Of a stretch of 64,000 nucleotides of DNA, positions 11,012-23,497 are shown one piece after another. The stretch is from Colocasia esculenta. Lineage: Eukaryota; Streptophyta; Magnoliopsida; Alismatales; Araceae. The notes beneath the pieces were generated by a model, which made no database searches, was not told where the DNA came from, and was given only the letters and a program-made list of their open reading frames with translations. Position 1 is the stretch's first letter, and the number at the start of each line of letters is the position of its first letter. The position numbers were made by a program, and so were the translations under genes. The DNA is taken from the NCBI GenBank assembly GCA_014218235.1, contig CM024766.1:69925207-69989206 (forward strand), written 5' to 3'.

Positions 11012-11205
11012 CCCATCGGTTAGGAGACCCCTAACCGATGGTGACATCACCATGATGTCACCATCGGTTAAGGGGTTCTTCCCCTAACCGATCATCCATC
11101 GGTTAAGGGGACCCCTAACGATGGTGACATCATCCTGAGTCACCATCGGTTAGGGATGATCCCCCCAACCGATCGTGAATCACCATCGGTTAGGGGATCC
11201 TTATC
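11012..11205. repeat. U3 palindrome cluster, left LTR of A
   Basis: Five copies of CCATCGGTTA(A)GG, several paired with the inverted form CCCTAACCGATGG. Between them lie GATGGTGACATCA and its inverse TGATGTCACCATC. The cluster ends shortly upstream of the TATA box. TGACATCA is close to bZIP-type sites. Enhancer or silencer use is inference. Confidence 0.7.
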
Positions 11206-11232
11206 CATGCGATGTAAGGGGGGGCCTTCCCC

Positions 11233-11239
11233 TATAAAA
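11233..11239 (+). promoter_or_regulatory. TATA box, left LTR of A
   Basis: TATAAAA in CCCCTATAAAAGGCCCCC, about 800 bases into the LTR, directly after the palindrome cluster. The same box occurs at 30427-30433 in the right LTR. Confidence 0.7.
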
Positions 11240-11574
11240 GGCCCCCTATTCCCCTGAAAGCAAAAAGAGAGGCTTCCCCCATAAGGTCCTCGGCGGAGCC
11301 CTTGCGCAGTGATCTCCATGTGCTGTCCAAAAATTCCAGAAAATTGCAAGAAGCTTTTTCCCCTTTGAAACCTCTTCTCCACTTGTTCTCCCATCTTCCC
11401 TCTATTTGCCGTGAAGGCATTGATACTTCCTTGGCTCGATGGAGAGGCGTGGAGTGATCTGATAATGCGAGAAGAATAAGGAGATTCCCTTATGCGGCAT
11501 CGACATCTCCTTTACCTCCCTTTCATGCTGAGCTCGTCTCTATGAAAGGCTTCAAAAATCATATTGCGGTCCCT

Positions 11575-12700
11575 ATTCCCACATTGAGCAAGACTCTGTG
11601 GGAATATCCTTCGGGGTTTAAATACTTTCCATATCGAACAAGACTCTATGGATATACGGTATTTAAATACCCTTGTTTTGTGCTCTAAATACCTCCATAT
11701 TGAGCAAGACTCTATGGGTATGCGTATTTAGATGCATATGTTCTCCCCGCCCGTCGAGCAAGACTCCGAGATGGTGGATTTTGTGTTTATATGTATATGT
11801 TTCTTAGAGGAGACTCTGCCCAAGCGGAGATTCTGCCCAAGAATATATTCGTATACTCATAAATTTGTGCTCATATGTATATGTTTTTTGAAGGAGACTC
11901 TGTCCAAGTAGAGATACATTTCTAGCTGGAAACTCTGCTCAAACAGAGATACCGCTCAAGAACATATCCATAGAATCGCAAATTTGTGTTTACACATATA
12001 TGTTTCTTAGGGGAAAATCTGTCTGAGCAAAAGCTCCGTCCAAAAGCATATCCATATAACTACAAACTCGTATTTATATGTATATGTTTCTTAGAGGAGA
12101 CTCTGCCCAAGCAGAGATTCTGCCCAAGAACACAGTCATATAATCATAAACTTGTGTTCATATGTATATATTTCTCGAAGAAGACTCTGCCCAAGCAGAG
12201 ATACCTTTCTTGAAGGAAACTCTGCTCAAGCAGAGATACCGCTCGAGAATATATCCATGGAATTGCAAATTTGTGCTTATATATATGTTTCTTAAGGGAA
12301 ACTCTGTTCAAGCAAAGGTTCTGCCCGAGAGCATATCCATATAATCACCAGCTCATATGTGTCTATTTTTCTTGAGGGCACTCTGTCTAAATGAAGGTCC
12401 TGCCCAAAAACATACTCATATGTTTACAACTCTGTGCCTATATGCATATACTTCTTAAAAGAAAACTCTGCTTAAGCGGAGATTCTGCCGAAAATACATC
12501 CATATGCTCACGAATATTGTGTTTATATGTATACATTTCTAAAGGAAGAAAAAACTCTGCACAAGCAGAAACTCTGTTGGAGGTATATCCATATACCCAT
12601 AAAAGAGTTGTACCCATATGGGTAGTTTCTCGGGGAGAAATTCCATTTTGACAAGGATCCTCACGGAAATATATCTATATGTCCGCGAAAATCATGTTCT
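11575..12700 (+). repeat. Degenerate tandem array of short RNA hairpins in the LTR of A (R-U5)
   Basis: Downstream of the TATA box, units of roughly 80-120 bases repeat. The first ones have the form CCCACA..GAGCAAGACTC..TGTGGG or CCATA..CAAGACTC..TATGG. Later ones carry CTCTGC-CCAA-GCAGAG (for example 11814-11829) between stretches like TATATGTATATGTTTCTT. Many copies keep pairing through G-T wobble or matched changes (CTCTGTccaaGTAGAG, CTCTGCttaaGCGGAG). Open frames across it only reflect the repeat. The other LTR has the same array (41317-42480). Confidence 0.72.
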
Positions 12701-13541
12701 TGTGAATAAAAGAAAGAAGAAAAGAAACTCTGATTTTGCTCAAAAAAAAATAATATACTAAACCTGTTGTTCATAATCAAAGTCACACTATAAATTTGCA
12801 CAGCAGCTCCGCTGATGCGGGAGCGCTGCCCAAATTCACAATATGCCCACAGCCAAAAAAAAACCCATGGGTATATACCCGCTCATACTTACGATCCCTG
12901 TTCACACTCTCCAAGCAAAACTTCAAATCAAACGATGTATTTTTAAACCTCAAACAGGTTCACGGGTATATACCCGTTCTCTCATCAAAATCATATTTTA
13001 AACCCGAAGAAAAGGGGCAACCATACCATTTCATACCATTACAAGATGAAACGCTCATGCCAAAAATATCCCAAAGGAGTAAATCACACCTTTCAAACAA
13101 AAAAAGGGAAGAAAAACATCATATTGGGATTTTCTGAAAGTGCATATTTCTTCGTCCTTGCTGTGAATGGTATTCGGGTCAAAATCGGTGTTAAATAACA
13201 CCAAAAGCTTTTAACTCGATGTAAACAAAACATCGGTTCCGATCGATGGAGACAGAGGTCTAGCACACGTTACCCTAATCGCCTGATGATTAAAAGGCAC
13301 GGAATCAAAGAAGTTCAGGTTGAAAACAGCGCACTCGTCCGTTCTACGGACATCAAAATCCTTTCTCCGCATTGCGCGGACTCTTTCTTCTGTCTGCTAG
13401 ACAGGCTGGCACGCCCCACAACACAATCCAAAAATCAAACGAATGAATATTTAAACGGTGAGATGATAATGAATGAAAGAAAAAGAAAAGAGAGAGAAAA
13501 AAAGAAAGAGAGGAAAGAGAGAAAAATCCCGTGTCCACAGC

Positions 13542-13557
13542 TGGCACGCTCGGTAGG
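13542..13557 (+). other. Primer binding site candidate of element A
   Basis: TGGCACGCTCGGTAGG begins two bases after the LTR end and starts with TGG, which pairs with a tRNA CCA end. The block resembles the primer sites of Ogre/Tat elements. The tRNA was not identified. Confidence 0.6.
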
Positions 13558-13671
13558 ACCTCTTCTCACCGTTCACAGTAAAAAGGAGGAGGCATGTGTA
13601 CCTTTCATGAAAATCCTAATACTGATATTTTCCTTTGAAGGTACTCAAACAACAAGGCAAGCCACAAACTG

Positions 13672-16600
13672 TTGAAGATGGTCGTCGCTTATGGACCGCT
13701 CGTCATCAACAACCATGCAAAGTTCGGCTACTTGGCGACTCCGATTGTGTTCGGAGATTTCCCGACAGTCGTCGGATCCTCTTACTTCCTAGGGGTGGTT
13801 CCGGCCCGCCAGGAAGAGGATGCTGTCCTAAAATCTTCCTCCCGCAAATCAACAAAGAAGAGTGGCAGGATACATGCCAATACCAAAGTTCGTCCTGCTA
13901 CTATCAGCCAGGGCACTTCAATGCCCTCGAAGAATGATGCTGTCAAAAGGGGCCGACCCCACTTCACTCAAGTTCGGACCTACTCGGTCCATATGATTTC
14001 ATCCACCATTATAGCTCCCGTCCCCTCACAACGGGGGCAATATAAACATCACAAGAGCAAAAGGCCGTCTGCCGCCACCTCCAGATCTGGCAAATCTGTT
14101 ATGGTCGGAAACCTGCAGTACGGCTTGACGGAGGTCCGCCTATCACTCCTCGTGATAGGTATGTGCCAAATATTCCAACCTCGAACCGCTTTTTAGCTCT
14201 ACGATGGTTTCGAGGAAAACATGAAGATTCCGCGGTAGAGGCCAGTGTCAAGCAAAAGACGCGGCACTTTGCCAAGCTTAAACAAATTTGGGTTCCCAAG
14301 AAAGAAGCCCAGAAGTTTAAGAAAAATCAAGCAAGTGCATCAAAGATGGCTCAAAGAAAAAGCAATATCAAAAATACTTCTCTTCAACATGCTGGATCTG
14401 AACACCCCAGAGGATGGAAAAGGAAAAGGGTGTACAGAAAATCAAACTATATTCCTCAAGGCCCGGAGAATATCCGGGTAGATAAAGAAATTCCAACTCA
14501 ACAATTCAAAGCTCGCGTATCGATCTTTGATCGTATACCGTGTATTTCAGTATTTGATAGGCTGGGAACAGTTCCTAGCACCAGTACTCGTCCGTCAAAA
14601 AGACGACGTGTTACCTGGGCAGCTCAGGAAAAACCCAAGCTTATAATATTCTCATGCTATGCCACTGGGAGGGACTCTGGCGAACTGGCGGAACAAATCG
14701 CGGAAGCCACTCCCAATATTCCCACAGAGGTCATCCACCCCAATACTAGACAATTCGCCAGAAGAACCCGCCACCTTGGGGGGCAAGCTGGCTCGTCTAG
14801 TCAAGCTCTTCCTCCGGTTGGCGTTCAACACGAGGGGACCCAAGTTCCCTTCTCTGAAGAAACAAATATTCAATTCGAAGAAGGTGGACCCTCTGCCTTA
14901 GCTATTCATCACGTCATCGACTTGCCAACAAAAGAAACTTTCCAAGCAATGTCGGATGACGACAAATATGAAGCCATGCAACACTGGCGGACTGAAATGA
15001 CTTCACTGGTCAATGAAATGAGACGATTGGCTACTTCAAGCCATCGGCAATCTATGGAGCCGCTCTCTATTCAACATCAACAGCCAGGCCAGCTTCCGGA
15101 TGGATTCGCTCCGGCAAATAACCCGGCAATTTCTTCAAGTGGCTTTCCTCTTCAAGCTACGGGTCCGGATATTAATGACCCGTCTGATATTATACCTCCT
15201 CAAGCGGAAGCGCTACAAAATATTGCCATACAAAGGCATGAAATAAAGAAGATTGTTGAGGATATGTTCGCCCAGCAGGGCGAAGGCATTCAGGCTACGG
15301 GCTTATATTCAGTTCCATTTTCTATACATCATCAACTCAAGAAGCTGCCGGAAGCATGCCCCAAAGTTCCAAAGTTGCCTAAGTATGATGGACGTGGGGC
15401 ACCGCGGGAGCATGTGGCACACTATACTATCGCCATGGGTGACCTCGCATCTGATGAATCATATCTCCTCAGATATTTTGCAACTTCTTTAACCGGGGTT
15501 GCATTCCAATGGTATTCAAAACTTAAGTCTGGCTCGGTGGCCAATTGGGCCGATATGCAAAAGAAATTCTATGACCGTTTTCAAACGGCTGAAAGGAAAG
15601 TCTCTCTTGCCGCGTTATGCTCCCTCAAACAAAAGAAAGGAGAGTCGGCAATCGACTTTATCCAAAGATGGAGAGGGTTTAGCATGGAATGCGACAACCC
15701 TCCCGTCCAAGAGGATGCAGTCACCATCTGTCGGAAAGGCCTCACCACAGCAATCAATGAGAGACTCTTGGGGACAAACATCAGGAGCTTCGACCAATTG
15801 AACTGTGCTGTAGTAGAAATTGAGGTGTTCTTAGCCGAGCAAACGGCTCATGCATCTTATAAGGGTAAGCTCCCCAAAGAGCGTAACCCGCCGGTGAAAG
15901 AGGTTAATGCTGTCGACTTCTTACCCGGCAACGAAGCAAAGGGGACAGCTACCCCCACTACCCCAAAGAAGAAATCAGAGCCAAAAGTGCCTCTGCCAAC
16001 ACTGGCCGAGCGTATGAAGGCTCCCTATTCTTTCAAGAAGGAGCACACCAAGAAGCTCTTTGATCTCTATCTCGGCAATCAATTAATATCACTGCCAGTA
16101 CCAAAGAAGCCGGCGGATGTCAGCAAAATTAATCAACCCAATTATTGCCCGTATCACCGTATGGTGGGGCATGCAATCGAAGATTGCTATGTTTTCAAGA
16201 ATGAGGCTCAAAAGATGATTCAAGATGGTCTTATATCTATGCAAAGTGGTCTGGTCGATCCTCCACAGCCCCATGTTTGGGATTGGCCAGAGAAATCTGT
16301 CAATGTTATACATACGGCGGAACCCGCCACGAGCACAAACAACCCTGAGGCTGGCCCCTCATGTAACCCACCTCAAGATACTTCTGGAGCTCACTCTCTG
16401 CCAAGATCCAGGCATCGAGGCACCAGGAAAGCAATGCGAAGAGTTCAAAGGCAACTCCAGCAACTACAACAAGGCCAACAAGAGTTGCGCCAAATCATGC
16501 AAAGTATGGAGAGGCGCCAGGATGTTCTTACTCAGGGACCCTATCTTCCACAAGCTGCTTTCACTTATCCACAAACATATCCGGAGCTGCCTCTCATGTC

Positions 16601-17726
16601 ACCATTCTCGGATTCCATCGGATGGTTGCCAGATGATTCTCAAAGTTCTGCCGAGCCAGAAAGACTATACTCTTTCCCTCGACACGAAGCATTATCTCTC
16701 TTTCGGCTATGCATGCGATCTGGCAGGATGGAATTTCGTGCCCCAGCGGAAATGCTATCAAATTATTGCCCCTACCATCAAATGATGGGCCATGACATTG
16801 AAAATTGCATAAAATTCAAAGATGAGGTGGAGGAAATGATCCAGCAAGGACTAATCAATATGGGTGCGCTCTTGATTAATCCTCCACAACCTCATATCCA
16901 GCCATCGCCAAGTGGGTCAGCTGACCCCGGATCTCATTCGGTGAATGTCATTAATGCATCATCCTCTGGGTGTCCTGAACCAGAAGGCCAACCGTCTATG
17001 CCGCATCCATATTTATCCAGCCGATGGTATGATAACTAGCATCCTCTACATCAACGCTCATTCGCCTTGAAAGATACCAAACTCATATTTGAGAAACTCA
17101 AGGCGCGAGAGCTTATAAGGGCGCGTAAACCTGCACCTTGTGTTTCTGAAATAGAAAAACAGTCGCCTGTCTACTGTGAATATCATGTTAGAGCCATGTA
17201 TTCTACCAAAGATTGCCTGGACTTCCATGACTGGATCGAAACAAATATTCTAGGTGTAATTGATCAGGAGGGAAATCTCTTGACCCCCTCACCACAAGTG
17301 TATGATCCAAGTCCGGAATTTCAAGCACAATATCAAGAAATATGTGAATACTATCATCATCAACTGGGCTATGGACAATACAGAAGTAGTGCTGAAATAG
17401 AACAATTCAAAATTGGCCTATTTCAACATAGAAATGGAATATCAGAAGAAGTTGCGGCGGAGCCAATCTCGCAGCAAGCTGAGGAGTTTGTAGATGATTA
17501 CTACCAACTCCCACCTGAAGTTGTTGAGGAAGCAATTAAATCAACTTTCCAGGCACAAGCCTCAGAAGCTGAATGGGTCACTGTGGGCCCTCGAAAGTCA
17601 AGTAACCCTAGAAGACCCGGTAAATCTATGGCCAAGGGTCGTTCTGATAGGAGAAGCATTCTTGAGCCATCTCCGGAGCAAGAAGTGATAAACTCCCTAG
17701 AAGCTCTACAAATGAAAAATAGATAG
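13672..17726 (+). pseudogene. ORF1-like extension and Gag of element A
   Basis: An open frame from 13672 (about 170 residues, basic) runs into the Gag frame after a frame change near 14155. The Gag frame (14163-17726) is interrupted only by a TAG at 17037. About 390 residues of basic, Ser/Pro-rich sequence precede the Retrotrans_gag domain (about 15330-15870; LPKYDGRGAPREHVAHYTI, FQWYSKLKSGSVANWADMQK, KKGESAIDFIQRWRGF). Three zinc-knuckle-like C-x2-(Y)H...H...C motifs follow, at about 16145, 16765 and 17170, instead of the usual one. A Gln-rich coiled stretch (about 16435-16530) lies between the first two. The length of over 1,100 residues fits Ogre-like Gags. Confidence 0.82.
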
Positions 17727-17759
17727 AAAAACAGAAAAAGAAATGAAAGAAGAAAGATG

Positions 17760-18735
17760 AAAAAACAAATGGAGCATACTGCTGCTATGTCCCGTCCAAA
17801 GGCTTCAACAGCTGATTGATGAGCTGGACGAATATATATCTCCCAGGCCCTCTGATAAACCCACACTCGATCAGTACATCCCGTGGGATGAGATCGAGCG
17901 AAAAAGGCGGCTCCAGGATTGGCTACTCCAAGTCCAGCAAGAAGCACTACAAGAGGAGGACTCTCCTCCCTCACCAAGCTTGAGTCTCTTTAATGAAGGC
18001 GCAGAAATTACTATGGAACAGTTGAACTCTATGTTCGGCTCCTTCTCTTGCTACATGGTGTTCGTCCCTCCTCCAAAAGAACTGCAAATCTTCACAAGTG
18101 ATACCATTGCGCAAGATGCAGATAAACCAACGACGCTCGTATACCAGCATCGGCCTGCAGATAACCCAAATCGCCATTCTACAAGAGGTCGTGGTAGGCC
18201 ACAAAAAGCGGCATCCACCACTATCAAGAAGCCAGATATTGCAAATCTACATAAAGTCATACTTTTTCGTGGCGAAGAATCAAAACCTCTGCCTGAAGCT
18301 CAAATTCGGGCGGATTCTTATGTCTTCGACCCTTCAGATGAAGAAGAGGGGTTGCCTGATATAGCCTCCCAGCCAAAAGACAGGAACCAAAGTCCATATG
18401 CTTCATCAAATGAGCCGAACAACGTTCCTCCTTTTCCAAATGAGAAGCTGTTAGCTCCTCTCTCCCAAAAGAAACTCGTCAAGCCAAAGGAGCCATCTGG
18501 ATCCTCGCCAGGGGTATCTTCCCAACTAGACCAGACGCGCACCGAGGCCGACGATAAAATTCTTCAGCAACTCAAATCGCTCCCAGTCAACATCACTGTC
18601 TGGGAAACAATTACTTGGAGTAAAGACTTGAGGGAAACTCTTGTCAAAATACTCCAAGAGCCAGAAACTTATGAAGCTCATAAAAAAAGCTCAAGTCTAC
18701 GAAGCCCTGGCGGCAAACGTCACATTCACAGATGA
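17760..18735 (+). pseudogene. Gag-to-protease linker of element A
   Basis: After the Gag stop at 17724 another frame carries DEYISRPSDKPTLDQYIPW, an acidic and Pro-rich linker and ...KILQEPETYEAHKK. It passes into the protease frame at a run of seven A (about 18684-18690), so a one-base slip in that run probably split one earlier reading frame. In Ogre elements an intron lies in the gag-pro-pol region. No convincing splice pair was pinned down here. Confidence 0.6.
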
Positions 18736-20221
18736 AGACATACTGCTATCTTCTCTGTATCACAATCGGTCCTTATACATGAAGGGAAAGATCAACGACA
18801 TTGAGTTAAATCGGATCCTAATCGATCTGGGGGCATCTATCAACTTAATGCCATACAAAACCTTTGAATCTCTACATCTCTTACCTTATATGCAGCGGGT
18901 AAAGGATGTAAAGATCACTGGGTTCAATCAGAATCCAGAAAAAGCCATCGGAAGAGTCACCGTCAACTTGACTCTTGGAGATTTCATCACCAAGGTGACC
19001 TTCTTTATTATTGATGCTAACACAACATACAGAGTATTGCTGGGAAGGCCCTGGCTACATGAAAATTGGGTAGTCCCGTCAACTCTCCATCAATGCATCA
19101 AATATGCAAGAGAAGGGAAGCAGCATACTGTCTTTACTGATCAAGCCCCATTCCGGGAAGATGAATGCAACTTGACTGATGCCCTCTTATATCTCGGGGG
19201 GCCAATTCCTCAACCCCTTGCCCGATTTAAAGGGAAGGGTAAGCAAATTAAATGCTCCGATGAAGACAGTGAGACTGGCGAGTTTTTCGTGGTAAACAAA
19301 GGCTTTGCCAAATCATGTCCAAAGAATTCTCAAAGAGAAACAACCCGCCCGGAACGGCGGAGTATCAACTATGAAGCTGACCACGTAAGTCAAGCCATCA
19401 ATGGGAGCATTCCTCTGCCTCCCAATTGTATGCAAATTCATTCCCTAAAGCAAGATCAAAGTGTCCAACGATTGAAAACATTCATCCTCACTTATCAAAG
19501 AAAAGAGAAAAAGAAAAATGCCAGAAAGGCAGCAAGGCCCATTCTGTTCTACAAAGGGGAATCGATCCTTCAAGCATGTGTAGGAGATGATTTTGGCTGG
19601 GAAAATAGACCCAATAATCAATTTGAGCCGATACAAGAGATGGCTGACATGCCAGAACATATCAAAAAGATGTGCAAGAAGCAAAATATCCCTCTGGTGC
19701 AAGATGTCTCCCGAAGGGATTTCTTCAAACAATTATGGCCACCCTCCCAAGTCCGAGGACAGCCCCCGTTCTCCACAAAAGATACAAGAGGACTAGGTTA
19801 TGATACCGAGTCCTTTTATACAGTCAATGTTGTTGGACTCTTGCCAGAAGTATGCAGTCCAGAAAATAGCCAAGAATGCTCCAGCTCCAATTCTCAAAAT
19901 ACTACTTCCTCTCTTACAAAAGAACTATCAAATGAAGGATCGCCGGAAGAATCTGAAGAGCAATCTCCACCCATAAATTTTGAAGGTATAAATCTCTATG
20001 AGGTCTACGTCGCCAATTCTGACGACGAAGAAGACTTCATAGACCTGCAACCAGCTCCTCAAGGAATTGAAGATAGCAGGCAGGCCACTATTAATGAATT
20101 AATTGAGCTCAAACTCGGGAATCAAGAAAATCCCAGGCCAATCTTCATCAGCACCCTTCTTGATGAACAAGAAAGGCATTCTTATCAAGCTCTCCTACTA
20201 GAATTCCAAGATTGTTTCGCT
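18641..20221 (+). pseudogene. Protease region of element A
   Basis: The retropepsin-like domain starts around 18728 (TFTDEDILLSSLYHNRSLY) and holds the motif ILIDLGASINLMP, with the catalytic Asp at 18824-18826. The residue after Asp is Leu, where Ogre-type proteases have Cys, Ser or Thr, so activity is doubtful. LLGRPWLHENWVVPSTLHQC closes the domain. A long acidic spacer leads to RT. The frame is open until TGA at 20222, where a Trp (FAW-type) is expected. Confidence 0.78.
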
Positions 20222-21030
20222 TGAAATTACAAAGAAATGTCGGGGCTGGAGCCATCAGTTGCTGAGCATAAATTAGCTATACTCCAAACAGCCAAGCCCG
20301 TCAAACAATCTCAAAGGCGTATGCGGCATGAGCTCGAGCTGAAAGTAAATACTGAAGTCGACAAACTCTCTGAGGTGGACTTCATTGAGCCATGCATATA
20401 TCCAATTTGGCTCGCCAATATTGTCCCAATAAAGAAGAAGAATGGTTAAATCCGGATATGTATTGATTATCGGGATTTAAACAAGGCATGCCCTAAAGAT
20501 GATTTTCCAGTCCCAATCACAGAAACAATGGTGGATGGGACCACTGGCCATGAAGCCTTGTCTTTTATGAACGGGTCTTTGGGTTACAATCAAATCCGGA
20601 TGGCAATCAAAGATAAAGATCATATTGCCTTCAGATCACCCAAAGGTATCTTCAACTACAAAAGGATGCCTTTTGGTTTGAAGGATGTAGGAGCTACATA
20701 TCAAAGAGCCATGACTAAGATATTCAATGAAATGATCCATGATGTAGTTGAATGCTATGTGGATGACTTAGTCGTCAAAACAAAAAAATGGGAAGACCAT
20801 TTGCATGATCTTCGCCGTGTTTTTGAAAGACTCCGTCAATTCAAATTGAAAATGAACCCCATGAAGTGTGCATTTGGGGTTTCAAGTGGCAAATTTCTGG
20901 GTTTCATCGTCAAATATCGGAGAATAGAAATAGACCTCGACAAAATCAAGGCAATCCAGCAATTGCCACCTCCTCAAAATCTGACGGAACTAAGGTCATT
21001 TCAAGGGAAGCTAGCCTATATCAGGCGGAT
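20222..21030 (+). pseudogene. Reverse transcriptase of element A
   Basis: It is in the same frame as the protease. Blocks: RICIDYRDLNKACPKDDFP, FMNGSLGYNQIRMA, RMPFGLKDVGATYQRAM and the catalytic YVDD (20756-20767), then KCAFGVSSGKFLGFIV. Stops at 20222 (TGA) and 20447 (TAA), then a frameshift near 21027, break it. The catalytic Asp pair is intact. Confidence 0.85.
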
Positions 21031-22135
21031 TCATATCCAATCTCTCAAGGAGATGCTTGCCCTTTGGCAAATTAATGAAGAAAGATACTCCCTTCATCTG
21101 GGATCAAGAATGCTAAATCGCCTTCAAGCAAATCAAGGAATATCTTCTCACTCCACCAGTGCTAGGGGCGCCAATTGTTGTAAAGCCTCTCACACTTTAT
21201 ATTGCAGCTATGGACGCTTCTCTGGGGGCTCTATTAGCATAAATAAACGAGGAAGACAAGGAGCAACCTCTATATTATCTCAGCAGAAAGCTGATCGGTC
21301 CGGAACTCCGCTATGCCCCAATGGAAAAAGTCTGCCTAGCACTGGTATTTGCCGTCAAGAAACTGAGGCATTATCTGCTGGCTCATGAAGTTAAACTCAT
21401 CTCCAGGTATAATCCGCTCAAATATCTATTAAAGCAACCCGTATTGTCAGGTAGGCTCGGGAAATGGGCCCTGCTCCTCATGGAATTTGATATCATCTAT
21501 ATTCCACAAAAAGCCATCAAAGGACAAGGTTTGGCTGAATTTCTAGCTGCACATCCGGTATCAGAAGATTCTCCCTTGTCTATAGAGCTTCCAGAAGAAG
21601 AAACTCTCTCTCCTACAAAAGAGAAAGAAAATCAAGCTCAGGAAAATCCAAATCCTGAAGAGGTTATCACAATTGAATTACCCTCTTGGGAATTATATTT
21701 TGATGGGGCTTCTCGAACTCTCCACTATACCGACGGTTCTGCCAGCCTCTCTACTGGAGCAGGAATTGTCTTAGTTACTCCGCATGGAGGAATCTTATAT
21801 AATTCTTGTGCTCTCATGAAGCCACTTACAAACAATGAAGCCGAATATGAAGCTTTATAATCATTGGGCTTCGATTGGCTCTTGAAATGGGGGTTAAAGG
21901 CATACAAGTTTATGGTGACTCACAACTGGTCGTCCGACAAGTGTTGGGCCAGTATGAGGTCCGTAAACCACAACTGCTTCCATACTATGCTGCAGTCATG
22001 AAGCTTAAGGAAAGATTCAACTTCTTCGACATATCTCATGTGCCAAGAAGTGAAAACTCCCAGGCTGATGCCTTGGCCAAATTAGCCTCCGCCATAAAAT
22101 TGCCCCCTGAAGGAGAGCTGAACATAATTGTCTGT
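21031..22135 (+). pseudogene. RNase H and second RNase H of element A
   Basis: The first RNase H (about 21075-21580) reads TLYIAAMDASLGALLA, YLSRKLIGPELRYAPMEKV and the IKGQGLAEFLA end, with two stops. The second starts at WELYFDGASR (about 21688) and continues NEAEYEAL, IGLRLALEMGVKGIQVYGDS and QADALAKLASA, with one base gained near 21858 that changes frame. The order RT, RNase H, archaeal-type RNase H, integrase is Tat-specific. Confidence 0.82.
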
Positions 22136-23497
22136 CACAGAAGACTCATGCCAAGCATCTTTGATGATGACTCCAATATCACAATCGAAGAAGTGTATAC
22201 CGCGGAAGAAGATGCAAGTGAATATGAGGATTGGCGCGAGCCGATCATCCAAATCAAGAAAGGGTGCCTACCCTCTAATCGAGCTCAGAAAGTTCAGCTC
22301 CTACGTAGGGGTACATCGTACCAACTTATAGCATATCAATTGTATAGATTGGCCCATGAAAGAAGGGGACTAGTCCTTCTCAGATGCTTATCTCCCAAGG
22401 AAGCCAAAATCATGATGAAAGAAGTTCACTCCGGGCTATGTAGTGCACATCAAGCGGGTGAAAAGATGAAGGTCAACATCAAATTAAAAGACTTTTAATG
22501 GCCTACCATGTATGCAGATTGCATTCAATATGCCCGTACATGCCATCAGTGTCAAGCATTCGGCCCTATGCCGAGAAAATCCCCCAACATGCTGCACCCC
22601 ACGGCGCCCACATGGCCCTTTACCGAATGGGGTATGGATATTGTGGGACCATTCCCACCCTCGTCTCAAGGCCACAAGTTCATATTGGCTGCTACAGATT
22701 ATTTCTCTCGTTGGGCTGAAGCCATCCCGTTACGCGAAGTAACGGGTGAATCAGTCGCCAAGTTTGTCAAGTACAATATAATCTACAGATTTGGGACCCC
22801 TCACAAGATTATATCTGACAACGGGTCGCAGTTCCGGAACAAAACAATATATGCTTTAGTAGCCAAATTTCATATTGATTGGAGGACATCTTCGGTATAC
22901 AATCCACAAGCTAATGGGTTGGCAGAAGCCTTCAACAAAACCCTCTGCAAGCTGCTCGCCAAGATAGTCGGCAATAGAAAGCGGGAATGGGGAGAAAAAG
23001 TTCATGAAGCTCTATGGGCTTATCGAACAGTATATAAAACCCCCACCGGATGTTCGCATTTCTCCTTGGTATATGGAGCTGAGGCAATGATACACATCGA
23101 AATTGAAATGGCATCCTATCGGATGGCAATTCAAAATGAATTTCAAAGTCAAGATCAAAGTCAAATAGAAAAAAGACTTGAGGAGCTCTCCAATCTGGAA
23201 GGAAGGCGACTCGAAGCATATAAATCACTCTAAGTATACCAAGCCAGAATGGCTCGTGCCTTCGATAAATTGGCAAGGCCAAGAGCATTCAAGAAAGGAG
23301 ACCTCGTCATGGTCAAATGCAGAGAAGCAATGGCAGAAAAGTCATGTGGCAAATTGCAGCCCACTTGGCTTGGCCCATATATAGTCACCTTAGCATATGA
23401 AGGAGGTGCATATCGGCTAGTGGACCACAAAGGTACTGGTTCCCTTTCCTCCGCTCAATGGCAAGCACCTGAAACTATACTATGCGCCAGAACATGA
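22136..23497 (+). pseudogene. Integrase of element A
   Basis: A zinc-binding part (CxxC in RTCHQCQAFGP) is followed by the core with all catalytic acids: Asp 22637-22639 (WGMDIVGPFP), Asp 22817-22819 (IISDNGSQF) and Glu 22925-22927 (NGLAEAFNKTL), spaced exactly 35 residues between the last two. The C-terminal part has KKGDLVMVK and WLGPYIVTL. In-frame TAA codons at 22496 and 23231 interrupt it. No chromodomain is present, in keeping with the Tat lineage. Confidence 0.87.

Larger units (their letters stand above)
10436..13539 (+). repeat. 5' LTR of element A (3104 bp)
   Basis: It starts TGTTGAACC and ends TGTCCACA. It matches 29555-30713 plus 41299-43321. Zones in order: unique U3 start, a palindrome cluster (11012-11205), the TATA box (11233), a long array of short hairpins (about 11575-12700), a section with two GGGTATATACCC palindromes (12869-12880 and, longer, 12962-12977), and a purine-rich end (13470-13525). 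Confidence 0.92.

Noticed and set aside
11986..12651. Chain of small open frames rich in Tyr, Cys, Leu (also 41517-42434)
   Set aside because: They lie in the tandem hairpin array of the LTR, and their similarity to each other follows from the DNA repeat.
11814..12700. Regularly spaced hairpin repeats resembling a CRISPR array
   Set aside because: Units are degenerate, spacers are themselves repetitive, and the context is a plant LTR without cas genes.
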